64,000 bases of DNA, from the NCBI GenBank assembly GCA_947176535.1, contig CAMWQU010000008.1:1-64000 (forward strand), read 5' to 3'. A program made the translations under genes and the position numbers. Shown here piece after piece: positions 1 through 8,405 of the stretch. Position 1 is the stretch's first letter, and each line of letters starts with the position of its first letter. This stretch comes from an uncultured Prevotellaceae bacterium. Lineage in GTDB: Bacteria > Bacteroidota > Bacteroidia > Bacteroidales > Bacteroidaceae. The notes under the pieces were generated by a model that was not told the origin of the DNA, ran no database searches, and saw only the letters and a list, made by a program, of their open reading frames with translations.

Positions 1-1
1 T

Positions 2-1900
2 GCCATAAGTGCCGGCACACTGAATGCGCAAGTGGCAGACAAGGAAGCCTTTGTCGTACCGACCGTCAAAAGTTTGAAAACAGGGAAAGGGGTGGCTACA
101 CTGACCCGTCAGGCCTCAATCAGCGTCAATGACAATACGCTGGACTATGCGAAAGACTACCTGAAAGAAAGTTTAGCCCTGATGGGAGCACCGAAAGGCA
201 AAGAGTCGGCATCGGTAGAGCTTCGGATTGTGAAGAACAAAAAACTGGGAAACGAGGAATATAGTCTGGAAATTACCGAAAACAAGATTGTCATTGCCGG
301 CCCGACCCCGCAAGCCGTACTTTGGGGTATTCAGACACTGCTGCAAATGCAGGAAGCGCAGGACGCAGAAGGAAAATTTGAAGTTCCGGTATGCAAGATT
401 CAGGACAAGCCGGACTACGCCTTGCGTGGTCTCATGATTGACGTTGCCCGGAAGTTCTTCCCCATGGACTACCTGAAGAACCTGGTGCGCATCATATCCT
501 ACTATAAGATGAATACGTTACAGGTTCACCTGAACGACAACGGTTTCAAGAAATACTTCCACAATAATTGGGACGAGACCTATGCCGCTTTCCGTCTGGA
601 GAGCGAACGGTTCCCCGAACTGACAGCTCGCGACGGGCATTATACCAAAGACGAGTTCCGTCGTTTCGTCAAGGAGTCGGCAAAATTGGGTGTGGAGATT
701 ATTCCTGAGATTGACGTTCCGGCCCATTCTCTGGCATTCACGCATTTCCGGCCATCACTGGGTACGCAGAAGTTTGGCGTAGACCATCTGGATCTCACCA
801 ATCCGGAAGTGGTTCCTTTCGTAGACAGTCTTTTCATTGAATACATGGAAGGCAAAGACCCTGTTTTTGCCGGCCCGCGCGTACACATCGGAACCGACGA
901 ATACAGCAATGCCGACAAAAATGTGGTTGAACTGTTCCGCGGATTCACCGACCACCTGATTAAGTTGGTTGAGAGCTACGGTTATCAGGCCAAACTGTGG
1001 GGGTCGCTCAGTCATGCGAAAGGAGATACCCCGGTGAAAGTTGAGAATGTCCTCATGGATATGTGGAGCAACGGATTCGCAAAACCCAAGGACATGAAAG
1101 AACTTGGTTACAAAATGGTAAGCATTCCCGACGGCTATGTGTATATTGTTCCTGCCGCCGGCTACTACTACGACTATCTGAACGATCGCTTCCTCTACGA
1201 GCGGTGGACTCCGGCCAATATCGGTGGGACGAAGTTCGAAGAAAAAGACCCTCAGATCGAAGGCGGAAGTTTTGCCGTATGGAATGATGTATGTGGTAAC
1301 GGAATCAGCGTCGGCGACGTACACCACCGCATATTCCCTGCGCTTCAGGTCATGGCGGAAAAATGCTGGCATGCAGTAAATGATACTGTGAATTATGCAA
1401 AATGGGATGCCGGCAGAAAACGTCTGGGAGAAGGCCCCGGCATGAACGAACTGGGAAAAACAGAACTAAGCCTCCCCTCCCTGCCTATCAAGTCACACCT
1501 TGGCAGGAACCGATATGCTCAGATCGGCTACGACTATCAGGTAGACTTTGATATTACATGGGGCAAAGAAGAACAGGGCACGGTACTGACTGAAAGCGCA
1601 CGCGCCAAGTTCTACCTGTCCGACCCCATCAGCGGTATGTTGGGTTTCAGTCGGGATGGTTACCTCTTTACGTTCAAATACAGCGGTCGTCCGGGCGTTA
1701 CAGAACACATCTCCATAAAAGGCACCAATAAAAAGACGGAGTTGTGGATTAACGGCAAACTGTTCCAGACTCTGAACTATGACGAGCGACTGGCAGCCGA
1801 TGCCAAACCATATAACATTGTACGCACGTTGGTGTTCCCGCTTTGGAAAACCGGTACTTTCAGAAGTACGATAACGAACTTTGAGGCAAAGAAGTTGTAA
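2..1900 (+). CDS. Beta-N-acetylhexosaminidase, GH20 family (5' end outside window)
   Basis: Exported glycosidase expected to remove terminal beta-linked N-acetylhexosamines from glycans. The frame is open to the left edge: reading from base 2 gives AISAGTLNAQ ahead of VADKEAF, which looks like the end of a signal peptide, so the GTG at 32 is not a credible start and the true start lies outside. An N-terminal alpha/beta domain precedes the TIM barrel, which begins at LRGLMIDVARKFF. The family's catalytic Asp-Glu pair is in HIGTDEYS (codons 896-901). About 120 C-terminal residues form an additional, probably beta-rich domain. It is followed by a promoter for the next operon, so it is not co-transcribed with pheA. 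Family assignment is firm; the exact substrate is not. Confidence 0.87.
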   Translation, partial: AISAGTLNAQVADKEAFVVPTVKSLKTGKGVATLTRQASISVNDNTLDYAKDYLKESLALMGAPKGKESASVELRIVKNKKLGNEEYSLEITENKIVIAGPTPQAVLWGIQTLLQMQEAQDAEGKFEVPVCKIQDKPDYALRGLMIDVARKFFPMDYLKNLVRIISYYKMNTLQVHLNDNGFKKYFHNNWDETYAAFRLESERFPELTARDGHYTKDEFRRFVKESAKLGVEIIPEIDVPAHSLAFTHFRPSLGTQKFGVDHLDLTNPEVVPFVDSLFIEYMEGKDPVFAGPRVHIGTDEYSNADKNVVELFRGFTDHLIKLVESYGYQAKLWGSLSHAKGDTPVKVENVLMDMWSNGFAKPKDMKELGYKMVSIPDGYVYIVPAAGYYYDYLNDRFLYERWTPANIGGTKFEEKDPQIEGGSFAVWNDVCGNGISVGDVHHRIFPALQVMAEKCWHAVNDTVNYAKWDAGRKRLGEGPGMNELGKTELSLPSLPIKSHLGRNRYAQIGYDYQVDFDITWGKEEQGTVLTESARAKFYLSDPISGMLGFSRDGYLFTFKYSGRPGVTEHISIKGTNKKTELWINGKLFQTLNYDERLAADAKPYNIVRTLVFPLWKTGTFRSTITNFEAKKL

Positions 1901-1915
1901 AAAGATATACAAATA

Positions 1916-1947
1916 TTTGGCACTATCGTTAAAAGTTGTTATCTTTG
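1916..1947 (+). promoter_or_regulatory. Bacteroidetes-type promoter for the pheA operon
   Basis: TTTG at 1916-1919, 20 bases, then TATCTTTG at 1940-1947, an exact match to the TTTG/TAnnTTTG pattern of Bacteroidetes primary-sigma promoters. Transcription should begin near 1953, giving a leader of about 200 bases before pheA, which holds the leader peptide and attenuator. Confidence 0.8.
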
Positions 1948-1978
1948 TCATGTTTTAAGAAACAAAACGTAATCAAGT

Positions 1979-2050
1979 ATGTTGCAGAACGCACGATTTC
2001 AGGCTTACTTTTATTACTTTTACTTTAGCAATGAAGTGAAGCGGGATTGA
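1979..2050 (+). CDS. Phe/Tyr-rich leader peptide of the pheA operon (23 aa)
   Basis: A 23-codon ORF (ATG 1979, TGA 2048-2050) between the promoter and pheA. It encodes MLQNARFQAYFYYFYFSNEV followed by KRD. Residues 7-16 read FQAYFYYFYF: four Phe and four Tyr codons within ten, between 1997 and 2026. This is the composition expected of a leader peptide whose translation senses charged tRNA-Phe and tRNA-Tyr, and the operon downstream makes exactly those amino acids. No gene-caller length threshold would retain it. The coding content and position are seen directly; the sensing role is inferred from classical amino acid attenuators. Confidence 0.85.
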   Translation: MLQNARFQAYFYYFYFSNEVKRD

Positions 2051-2107
2051 TGTAAAATACTGACAATAGATAATAATTGAATATTGAACACAAAAAAGTC
2101 CTGCTTC
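2038..2107 (+). promoter_or_regulatory. Candidate antiterminator helix of the pheA attenuator
   Basis: Bases 2038-2048 (GAAGCGGGATT, ending at the first base of the leader stop codon) can pair with 2097-2107 (AGTCCTGCTTC): 11 consecutive pairs including two G-U. The second strand overlaps the 5' arm of the terminator hairpin, so the two structures exclude each other. A ribosome stalled on the Phe/Tyr run leaves 2038-2048 mostly free; a ribosome reaching the stop codon covers it. Confidence 0.75.
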
Positions 2108-2127
2108 CCAAAAGAGCAGGACTTTTT
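2092..2127 (+). terminator. Intrinsic terminator (attenuator) just upstream of pheA
   Basis: GTCCTGCT (2098-2105) pairs with AGCAGGAC (2115-2122), extended by five A-T pairs, loop of about 9 bases, followed by TTTTT. It lies 25 bases before the pheA start codon and downstream of the operon promoter, so it can only act on operon transcripts as an attenuator, not as the end of the GH20 gene alone. Confidence 0.88.
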
Positions 2128-2151
2128 ATTATACATGACGAAGAAAGACAG

Positions 2152-2997
2152 ATGACACACAAAGTTGCCATACAGGGCATAAAAGGAAGTTTTCACGATA
2201 TTGCCGCCCATCATTACTATGAGAATGATGAGGTGGAACTGATTTGTTGCGATACTTTCGAGGAGGTATTCGACACGCTGAAGAAAGACGCACAGGCAAC
2301 AGCCTTAGTGGCCATAGAAAACACTATAGCAGGCAGTCTGCTCCACAATTACGAATTGCTACGTGACAGCGGAGCCGTCATCGTGGGCGAATATAAATTG
2401 CGAATCAGCCACAGCATCATGTGTCTGCCCGAGGACGGTTGGGACGACCTGTTGGAAATAAACTCACATCCCGTAGCCCTAATGCAGTGCCGTGAGTTCT
2501 TGTCGCAACATCCCAATCTTAAAGTCGTAGAAGTTGCCGACACTGCCGGCGCAGCAGCAGACATCAGTAGCGGACACCTGCGTCATCATGCGGCTATCTG
2601 CCATAAAGATGCTGCAAAAATCTACAACATGAAGATTCTGCAGGAGGGCATCGAAACGAACAAACATAACTTCACACGCTTCTTGGTTCTCGCCAACCGG
2701 GAGCAAGCGGAGCGGTTGCGCAATGTGAAAGAAACGAACAAATCGAGCCTGGTCTTCACTCTGCCTCACGAAGAGGGAAGCCTATCGGCCATACTTTCTG
2801 TACTAAGTTTCTACAAACTGAATCTAACCAAAATCCAATCACTGCCCATCATTGGCAAAGAGTGGCAATATATGTTTTACATCGACCTTTCTTTTACCGA
2901 CTACACACGCTATCGTCAGGCCATAAACGCCATAAGTCCGCTTACCAGCAATCTCAAACTTTTAGGAGAATACAAAGATGAACAACAAAGTATTTAA
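2152..2997 (+). CDS. pheA: Prephenate dehydratase
   Basis: Converts prephenate to phenylpyruvate, the committed step to phenylalanine. The 281-residue protein starts MTHKVAIQGIKGSFHDIAA, the usual start of Bacteroidales PheA; an upstream in-frame TTG at 2077 would place the terminator hairpin inside the gene and is rejected. Residues 1 to about 180 form the periplasmic-binding-like catalytic domain, with the conserved catalytic motif NFTRFLV; the rest is an ACT domain (SSLVFTLPHEEGSLSAIL) that usually binds phenylalanine for feedback inhibition. It overlaps the following aminotransferase by 20 bases, showing a tight operon, and sits behind the attenuator. Confidence 0.95.
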   Translation: MTHKVAIQGIKGSFHDIAAHHYYENDEVELICCDTFEEVFDTLKKDAQATALVAIENTIAGSLLHNYELLRDSGAVIVGEYKLRISHSIMCLPEDGWDDLLEINSHPVALMQCREFLSQHPNLKVVEVADTAGAAADISSGHLRHHAAICHKDAAKIYNMKILQEGIETNKHNFTRFLVLANREQAERLRNVKETNKSSLVFTLPHEEGSLSAILSVLSFYKLNLTKIQSLPIIGKEWQYMFYIDLSFTDYTRYRQAINAISPLTSNLKLLGEYKDEQQSI

Positions 2998-4159
2998 GAT
3001 AGAACCCGCCGAACGCCTTACGGAGGTTTCGGAATACTACTTCAGTCGCAAGCTGAAAGAAGTAGCCCGAATGAATGCCGAAGGCAAAGACATCATTTCG
3101 TTAGCAATCGGCAGTCCGGATATGCCGCCATCACCGGAAACTGTTGATGTGCTCTGCAGAGAGGCACGAAAAGCCGACACGCACGGTTATCAAACTACCG
3201 GTGGCACACCGGAATTGCGTCAGGCTATGGCCGGATTCTATAAACGGTGGTACAACGTGGAACTCAATCCGGACACAGAGATTCAACCTCTTATCGGTTC
3301 AAAAGAAGGCATTCTGCATGTCACACTGGCTTTTGCAAATCCGGGTGATGAAGTATTGGTGCCTAATCCCGGATATCCGACCTACACATCGTTGAGCAAA
3401 TTGTTGGGAACAAAAGTAGTGAATTACAATTTGCAGGAGCAGGATGGATGGCAGCCCGATTTCGATGCACTGGAAAAGATGGATTTAAGTCGTGTACGGC
3501 TGATGTGGACAAATTATCCCAACATGCCGACAGGGGCTAATGCGCAGCGAAAGACTTATGAACGGCTTGTCGATTTTGCACGTCGCCACAATATCGTTGT
3601 CGTGAACGACAATCCTTATTCCTTTATTCTTAACCGAAACGAGCATCTTAGCATTCTGCAGGTGTCCGGTGCAAAGGAATGCTGCATCGAGTTCAATTCC
3701 ATGTCGAAATCCCACAATATGGCCGGATGGCGTGTGGGCATGTTGGCAACCAATGAGGAATTTGTCAAATGGATACTGAAAGTGAAGTCTAATATCGACA
3801 GCGGGACGTTCCGTCCCATGCAGTTGGCTGCGGCCGAAGCCTATAACAATTCCGACGATTGGCACAGACAAGCCAATATAGAGACTTATGCACACCGCCG
3901 CTCTCTGGCGGAAGACATCATGACGACCCTGGGATGCACTTTCGACCCGCAACAAGTGGGTATGTTCCTATGGGGACGCATACCCGACCACTATACAGAC
4001 GTAGAACAACTGACAGAACGTGTATTGCATGAGGCCCGTGTATTTATTACTCCGGGATTCATTTTCGGCTCGAACGGACAACGTTACATACGCATCTCGC
4101 TCTGCGCCAAAGAAGAGAAATTCAAAGAAGCATTGCAAAGAATAAAAGAACTAAAATAA
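2978..4159 (+). CDS. Class I/II PLP-dependent aminotransferase (aromatic pathway)
   Basis: A 393-residue fold-type I aminotransferase. The Schiff-base lysine is Lys244 in SMSKSHNMAGWR, and NYPNMPTG matches the substrate/PLP loop NYPxNPTG with Met in place of the usual second-position Asn. Its place between pheA and the DAHP synthase/chorismate mutase implies it transaminates phenylpyruvate and 4-hydroxyphenylpyruvate to phenylalanine and tyrosine, though related enzymes act in lysine (LL-diaminopimelate) and other pathways, so the substrate is inferred. The start overlaps the end of pheA by 20 bases and the stop is one base from the next gene. Confidence 0.9.
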   Translation: MNNKVFKIEPAERLTEVSEYYFSRKLKEVARMNAEGKDIISLAIGSPDMPPSPETVDVLCREARKADTHGYQTTGGTPELRQAMAGFYKRWYNVELNPDTEIQPLIGSKEGILHVTLAFANPGDEVLVPNPGYPTYTSLSKLLGTKVVNYNLQEQDGWQPDFDALEKMDLSRVRLMWTNYPNMPTGANAQRKTYERLVDFARRHNIVVVNDNPYSFILNRNEHLSILQVSGAKECCIEFNSMSKSHNMAGWRVGMLATNEEFVKWILKVKSNIDSGTFRPMQLAAAEAYNNSDDWHRQANIETYAHRRSLAEDIMTTLGCTFDPQQVGMFLWGRIPDHYTDVEQLTERVLHEARVFITPGFIFGSNGQRYIRISLCAKEEKFKEALQRIKELK

Positions 4160-4160
4160 T

Positions 4161-5225
4161 ATGGAACTGGATTTACTACCCTTAGAACTACCCAGCGACC
4201 AGAAGCGCCCCTTCATCATCGCAGGCCCATGCTCAGCCGAGAGTGAGGAACAAGTTATGAATACTGCCAAACAACTGGCGGAGAAAGGTTGCCACATCTT
4301 CCGTGCCGGAGTGTGGAAGCCACGCACCAAGCCCGGAGGTTTCGAAGGGCACGGAGAACCCGCCCTAAAGTGGTTGCAGCAGGTGAAAGAGGAAACGGGA
4401 ATGCTTACGGCTACCGAAGTGGCAAAACCCGAACATGTGGAATTGGCTCTGCGCTACGGTATCGACATCCTGTGGATTGGAGCACGCACCACGGTTAATC
4501 CTTTTGCCGTGCAGGAAGTGGCCGATTCACTACGAGGCGTAGACGTGCCGGTATTGGTAAAGAACCCGGTCAGTCCCGACCTCGAATTATGGATTGGTGC
4601 CTTGATGCGCATCAACAAGGCCGGAATCCGTCGTTTGGGAGCTATTCACCGTGGCTTTACGAGTATTGACCAAAAGATATACCGCAATGCACCGATGTGG
4701 CACATCCCAATAGAGTTGCATCGTCGTTATCCGAATCTTCCTATCGTATGCGATCCAAGCCACATGGGAGGACGACGCGATCTTGTGGCTCCGCTCTGCC
4801 AACAGGCCATGGATATGGGCTTCGACGGTCTCATTGTAGAAAGTCATTGCAATCCTGATGAAGCATGGAGCGATGCTTCCCAACAAGTGTTACCCGATGT
4901 TCTTGACTTCATCATCGACCGTCTCGTCATTCGCAACAACGCAGAAATGACAGAGTCATTGGCCAGTCTACGCAAACAAATCGACGAGATAGATAATTCA
5001 CTGATGGGCTTACTCACCAAACGCATGCGCATCAGTCGCGAGATTGCGACCTACAAAAAAGAGCATAATATGGCTGTCGTACAAGCAACGCGCTACAATG
5101 AAATTTTGGACAAACGCGGAGTACAAGGCTCACTTTGCGGTATGAATTCCGATTTTGTGCGTCGAGTCTACGAAGCCATACATGAAGAGAGTGTCAGGCA
5201 ACAAATGGGAGTCATAAACAAATGA
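4161..5225 (+). CDS. Bifunctional DAHP synthase / chorismate mutase
   Basis: Fusion enzyme of 354 residues. Residues 1 to about 255 are a KdsA-like (type I beta) 3-deoxy-7-phosphoheptulonate synthase (PFIIAGPCSAESEEQ, then KPRTKPGGFEG and VCDPSHMGG), joining phosphoenolpyruvate and erythrose-4-phosphate at the entry of the shikimate pathway. The last about 90 residues are an AroQ-type helical chorismate mutase (ASLRKQIDEIDNSLMGLL, KRMRISREIATYK), which makes prephenate for PheA and TyrA. The fusion therefore joins the first step and the branch step of the pathway. Its stop overlaps the tyrA start (ATGA). Confidence 0.94.
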   Translation: MELDLLPLELPSDQKRPFIIAGPCSAESEEQVMNTAKQLAEKGCHIFRAGVWKPRTKPGGFEGHGEPALKWLQQVKEETGMLTATEVAKPEHVELALRYGIDILWIGARTTVNPFAVQEVADSLRGVDVPVLVKNPVSPDLELWIGALMRINKAGIRRLGAIHRGFTSIDQKIYRNAPMWHIPIELHRRYPNLPIVCDPSHMGGRRDLVAPLCQQAMDMGFDGLIVESHCNPDEAWSDASQQVLPDVLDFIIDRLVIRNNAEMTESLASLRKQIDEIDNSLMGLLTKRMRISREIATYKKEHNMAVVQATRYNEILDKRGVQGSLCGMNSDFVRRVYEAIHEESVRQQMGVINK

Positions 5226-5995
5226 AGATACTAATCCTTGGCGCAGGCAAAATGGGTAGTTTCTTTGCCGACGTCCTATCTTTTGATCACGAAACTGCCG
5301 TATATGAGACCGATCCGAAGCGTATGCGTTTCCTCTACAATACGTTGCGCTTCACCGACGTGGAAGAAATACGTGAGTTCTGTCCCGACTTGGTCATAAA
5401 CTGCGTGACGCTAAAATACACGCTCGACGTATTCCGGCAGATTATTCCCTATCTGCCAAAAGACTGCATCATCAGTGATATTGCCAGTGTAAAGACCGGA
5501 CTAAAGACATTCTATGAGGAAAGTGGTATGCACTACGTCAGTACCCACCCCATGTTCGGCCCCACATTTGCCAACCTTGGGGCCTTGTCGAACGAGAACG
5601 CCATCGTCATCAACGAAGGCGACTATCTGGGCCGTGTATTCTTCCTCGACCTTTATCGCAGATTAGGCCTCAACGTACACGAATACACATTCGAAGAACA
5701 TGACGAAGCCATGGCCTACTCTCTCTCGGTTCCTTTTGTCTCCACGTTCGTATTCTCAGCCGTCATGAAACATCAGGACGCTCCCGGAACCACTTTCAAG
5801 CGCCATTTGAAAATAGCGAAAGGCGTACTAAGCGAAGATGACACGCTACTTCGCGAAATTCTTTTCAACCCACGGACTAAGGCGCACGTAGAAGGCATCC
5901 GCTCCGAACTGAAAGACCTTATACAGATCATCGACAATCATGACGAAGAAGCTCTTAAAGAGTATCTGACGAGAATCCGCAAGAACATCAAATAA
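5222..5995 (+). CDS. tyrA: Prephenate dehydrogenase
   Basis: NAD(P)-dependent oxidative decarboxylation of prephenate to 4-hydroxyphenylpyruvate, the tyrosine branch. The 257-residue protein opens with a Rossmann motif ILILGAGKMGSFFADV and carries the catalytic-site region STHPMFGPTFANLG; the C-terminal helical dimerisation domain follows. It is shorter than TyrA proteins that carry a fused chorismate mutase, consistent with the mutase being on the neighbouring gene. It starts four bases inside the preceding gene. No ACT domain is visible, so tyrosine control may rest on the leader attenuator or on the synthase. Confidence 0.92.
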   Translation: MKILILGAGKMGSFFADVLSFDHETAVYETDPKRMRFLYNTLRFTDVEEIREFCPDLVINCVTLKYTLDVFRQIIPYLPKDCIISDIASVKTGLKTFYEESGMHYVSTHPMFGPTFANLGALSNENAIVINEGDYLGRVFFLDLYRRLGLNVHEYTFEEHDEAMAYSLSVPFVSTFVFSAVMKHQDAPGTTFKRHLKIAKGVLSEDDTLLREILFNPRTKAHVEGIRSELKDLIQIIDNHDEEALKEYLTRIRKNIK

Positions 5996-5999
5996 AGAC

Positions 6000-6980
6000 A
6001 TGAAAGAAATAAAATGGGGCTTCATTGGTTGTGGTGAGGTGACGGAAAAGAAGTCTGGGCCGGCATTCAGTATCATACCGGGGTCGAGTGTGGTAGCAGT
6101 CATGAGCCGTAACCGTGAAAAGGCAAAGTCATACGCCGAGCGACACGGCATACCCAAGTGGTACAATGATGCACAAGCACTGATTGACGACCCGGAAGTA
6201 AACGCCATATACATTGCCACGCCACCATCCAGTCACGCCACATACGCCATTATGGCCATGCGCTCCGGTAAACCCGTGTATGTAGAGAAACCATTAGCTG
6301 CCAGTTACGCCGACTGCCAGCGCATCAACCACATCTCCAAACAGACGGGGGTGCCATGCTTTGTGGCTTACTACCGTCGTTACCTACCCTACTTTCAAAA
6401 AGTGAAAGAACTGGTACAGGACGGATGTGTCGGCAAGATACTGAACGTACAGATTCAGTTTGCCGTTCCTCCGCGCGACCTCGACTACGACCGGGACAAC
6501 CAACCGTGGCGTGTGCAACGTGACATTGCCGGTGGAGGTTACTTCTACGATTTGGCTCCTCACCAAATTGATCTTCTGCAAGAGATGTTTGGCCCCATTC
6601 TGCGGGCTCACGGGTATTCGACAAATCGAGGCGGACTTTATCAGACCGAAGACTGCGTATCGGCCTCTTTCCTGTTTGCCGACGGACTGCCCGGCAGCGG
6701 TTCATGGTGTTTCGTTGCCTACCAATCGGCAAAAACCGACCGCATTGAAATCATCGGCGACCGCGGCCAAATCTCTTTCTCTGTCTTTACCTATCAACCC
6801 ATCGTACTGCAAAACAAGGACGGGAGACAGGAATTCTCCATAGAGAACCCTCCGCACGTACAAACGCTTCTCATTCAGCGTGTGGTGGAACATCTGCAAG
6901 GTACTGCCATATGCACTTGCGACAGCGTATCCGCCACCACCGTAAATTGGGTCATGGATCGCATATTGGGTAAAGCCTAA
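6000..6980 (+). CDS. Gfo/Idh/MocA-family oxidoreductase
   Basis: A 326-residue NAD(P)-dependent dehydrogenase. It has an N-terminal Rossmann domain (KWGFIGCGEVTEKKSGPAF), the family's catalytic EKP motif (VEKPLAASY), and a C-terminal GFO/IDH-type substrate domain with AGGGYFYDLAPHQIDLL. The family oxidises or reduces sugars, inositols and related compounds; nothing in the sequence fixes the substrate. It begins 4 bases after tyrA and precedes the bidirectional terminator, so it is transcribed as the last gene of the aromatic operon, although a role in aromatic synthesis is not implied by the family. Confidence 0.88.
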   Translation: MKEIKWGFIGCGEVTEKKSGPAFSIIPGSSVVAVMSRNREKAKSYAERHGIPKWYNDAQALIDDPEVNAIYIATPPSSHATYAIMAMRSGKPVYVEKPLAASYADCQRINHISKQTGVPCFVAYYRRYLPYFQKVKELVQDGCVGKILNVQIQFAVPPRDLDYDRDNQPWRVQRDIAGGGYFYDLAPHQIDLLQEMFGPILRAHGYSTNRGGLYQTEDCVSASFLFADGLPGSGSWCFVAYQSAKTDRIEIIGDRGQISFSVFTYQPIVLQNKDGRQEFSIENPPHVQTLLIQRVVEHLQGTAICTCDSVSATTVNWVMDRILGKA

Positions 6981-7000
6981 ACTAAATTTCCAAACGATAA

Positions 7001-7048
7001 AAAGGGGCGGCAGCGCACACTTCGAAGTGCGCTGCCGCCCCTTTTTTT
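7001..7048. terminator. Bidirectional intrinsic terminator
   Basis: A 15-bp perfect stem, 7004-7018 with 7027-7041, flanked by an A tract on the left and a T tract on the right, between the convergent ends of the Gfo/Idh gene and the DUF2264 gene. It should terminate both transcripts. Confidence 0.93.
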
Positions 7049-7066
7049 ATTCACTCTATCGCCGGA

Positions 7067-8383
7067 TTACTCCCAATAAAGTATCTGACGATTGATGTCC
7101 CACTTATGATCTTTCGGGAAGTCATCGCCCTCCCAAGCCTTTTTCGATGTCCATTTCTCTGGTGCATCCGTCCAAAACGGGTCGTCTGCAGGCAAGCCCA
7201 ATGGCATGAATGCCAATGAGGTCATGTAAAGCGAACCATTATTGGTGTACCAATCGGCCACGTTGGGATGCGAACCCACGAAACCGATGGTCAGGTAACC
7301 GTCCTTCGTAAAATTAGACGCGCCCTTACCCTCAAACATACGCTTCATAACGGCTGTAATACCGGCACGAACCTGCCCGTTATGAAGTTCGGAAGGCAAC
7401 TGCTTCATCCATGCCAACTGTGCCAGCGGTTGCAACACGGCCAGACGATAAGGTATAGAACGGCCCACCACGGGGAACGTTCCCTCTGGAGAGATGAAAC
7501 GCTCAAGAATGACGCTAAACTTCTGCATACGCTTTATAACCTCTTTCAGGCGATTGGCAGCTCCGTTACGGTTGTCCCCCTTGGAACGTACAAGATAACC
7601 GTTGTTCCCCTGACGGGCAGCAACCATCTGCAGACACTCGGTGTACATCGGCTGAATGACATAAGCATTGTAATAGTCGAAAGCAAACGCAGGGCCGTCC
7701 GAATACCAACCGTCACCAATATACCACTCCTCGGCCTTGGACATTGCCATCTTGATGCGGAAAGCATCGGGCCCGCCATTCACATACATGAGGAAAGCCT
7801 CCTCCATGCCTACGAACAGGAGCCAGTTGGTATAGGGAGGATCGTAGCGGCGCAAACCTTGCAGTTCCTTGATATAACGCTGTTTGGTAACTTCATCGAG
7901 CGGTTCCCACAAAGCCTTGTAACCGCGAAAAAGACTCTCCACCACGTAAGCGGCATCTACCAACGTCTGTCCCCCGCTCTGCCAACCCAGATAGTCGGGA
8001 CTATCGGGGTCTACGGCATTCGCATAAGCCTTCAGTGCCCATTCCCGGAGCTGCTTACGCATTTTTCCCTCCTCCGTATCGTCATCGGGCAACGTGAGCC
8101 AAGGCGCAATGCCCGCCATCAGGCGACCGAAACACTCCATATAAGCAACTTTCTTATCGCGGTTGTCCCACGTGGGCGAAAGCTCCAGTTCCATGTTCTT
8201 CTGGAGCGTTCCGTTAGCCATGTTCTCCAAAACGGGCGCAGCCATAGTGTAAGCCAGTTTAGCCCAATAAGCACGATCCTCCGCGCCTGTTCCGAGCGGA
8301 TTAGTCTCAACCTGTTTCTTCGTCTTTGCAAAACCCGCCACGGACAGGGCAACGAGCAACATACAGAAAAATATCTTTTTCAT
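7067..8383 (-). CDS. Secreted DUF2264 family protein
   Basis: A 438-residue exported protein with a signal peptide (MKKIFFCMLLVALSVAGFAK) followed by a DUF2264 domain over nearly all of the mature part (NPLGTGAEDRAYWAKLAYTM, YTNWLLFVGMEEAFLM, WYIGDGWYSDGPAFAFDYYN). The fold is expected to be an alpha/alpha toroid like many polysaccharide lyases and glycosidases; some relatives are, to my recollection, glycoside hydrolases acting on uronic-acid-containing glycans, so a carbohydrate role is likely but not shown. It is 22 bases downstream of the DUF1573 gene and probably shares its promoter. Confidence 0.82.
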   Translation of the reverse strand: MKKIFFCMLLVALSVAGFAKTKKQVETNPLGTGAEDRAYWAKLAYTMAAPVLENMANGTLQKNMELELSPTWDNRDKKVAYMECFGRLMAGIAPWLTLPDDDTEEGKMRKQLREWALKAYANAVDPDSPDYLGWQSGGQTLVDAAYVVESLFRGYKALWEPLDEVTKQRYIKELQGLRRYDPPYTNWLLFVGMEEAFLMYVNGGPDAFRIKMAMSKAEEWYIGDGWYSDGPAFAFDYYNAYVIQPMYTECLQMVAARQGNNGYLVRSKGDNRNGAANRLKEVIKRMQKFSVILERFISPEGTFPVVGRSIPYRLAVLQPLAQLAWMKQLPSELHNGQVRAGITAVMKRMFEGKGASNFTKDGYLTIGFVGSHPNVADWYTNNGSLYMTSLAFMPLGLPADDPFWTDAPEKWTSKKAWEGDDFPKDHKWDINRQILYWE

Positions 8384-8405
8384 AACGTCCTTTTTCTTAT
8401 TTAAG

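Noticed and set aside
2077-2151. In-frame TTG extension of pheA
   Set aside because: It would translate the terminator hairpin and lacks similarity to PheA; the conserved start is ATG 2152.
7268-8404. Plus-strand ORF of 378 codons opposite the DUF2264 gene
   Set aside because: Antisense shadow; the minus-strand protein has a signal peptide and family motifs.
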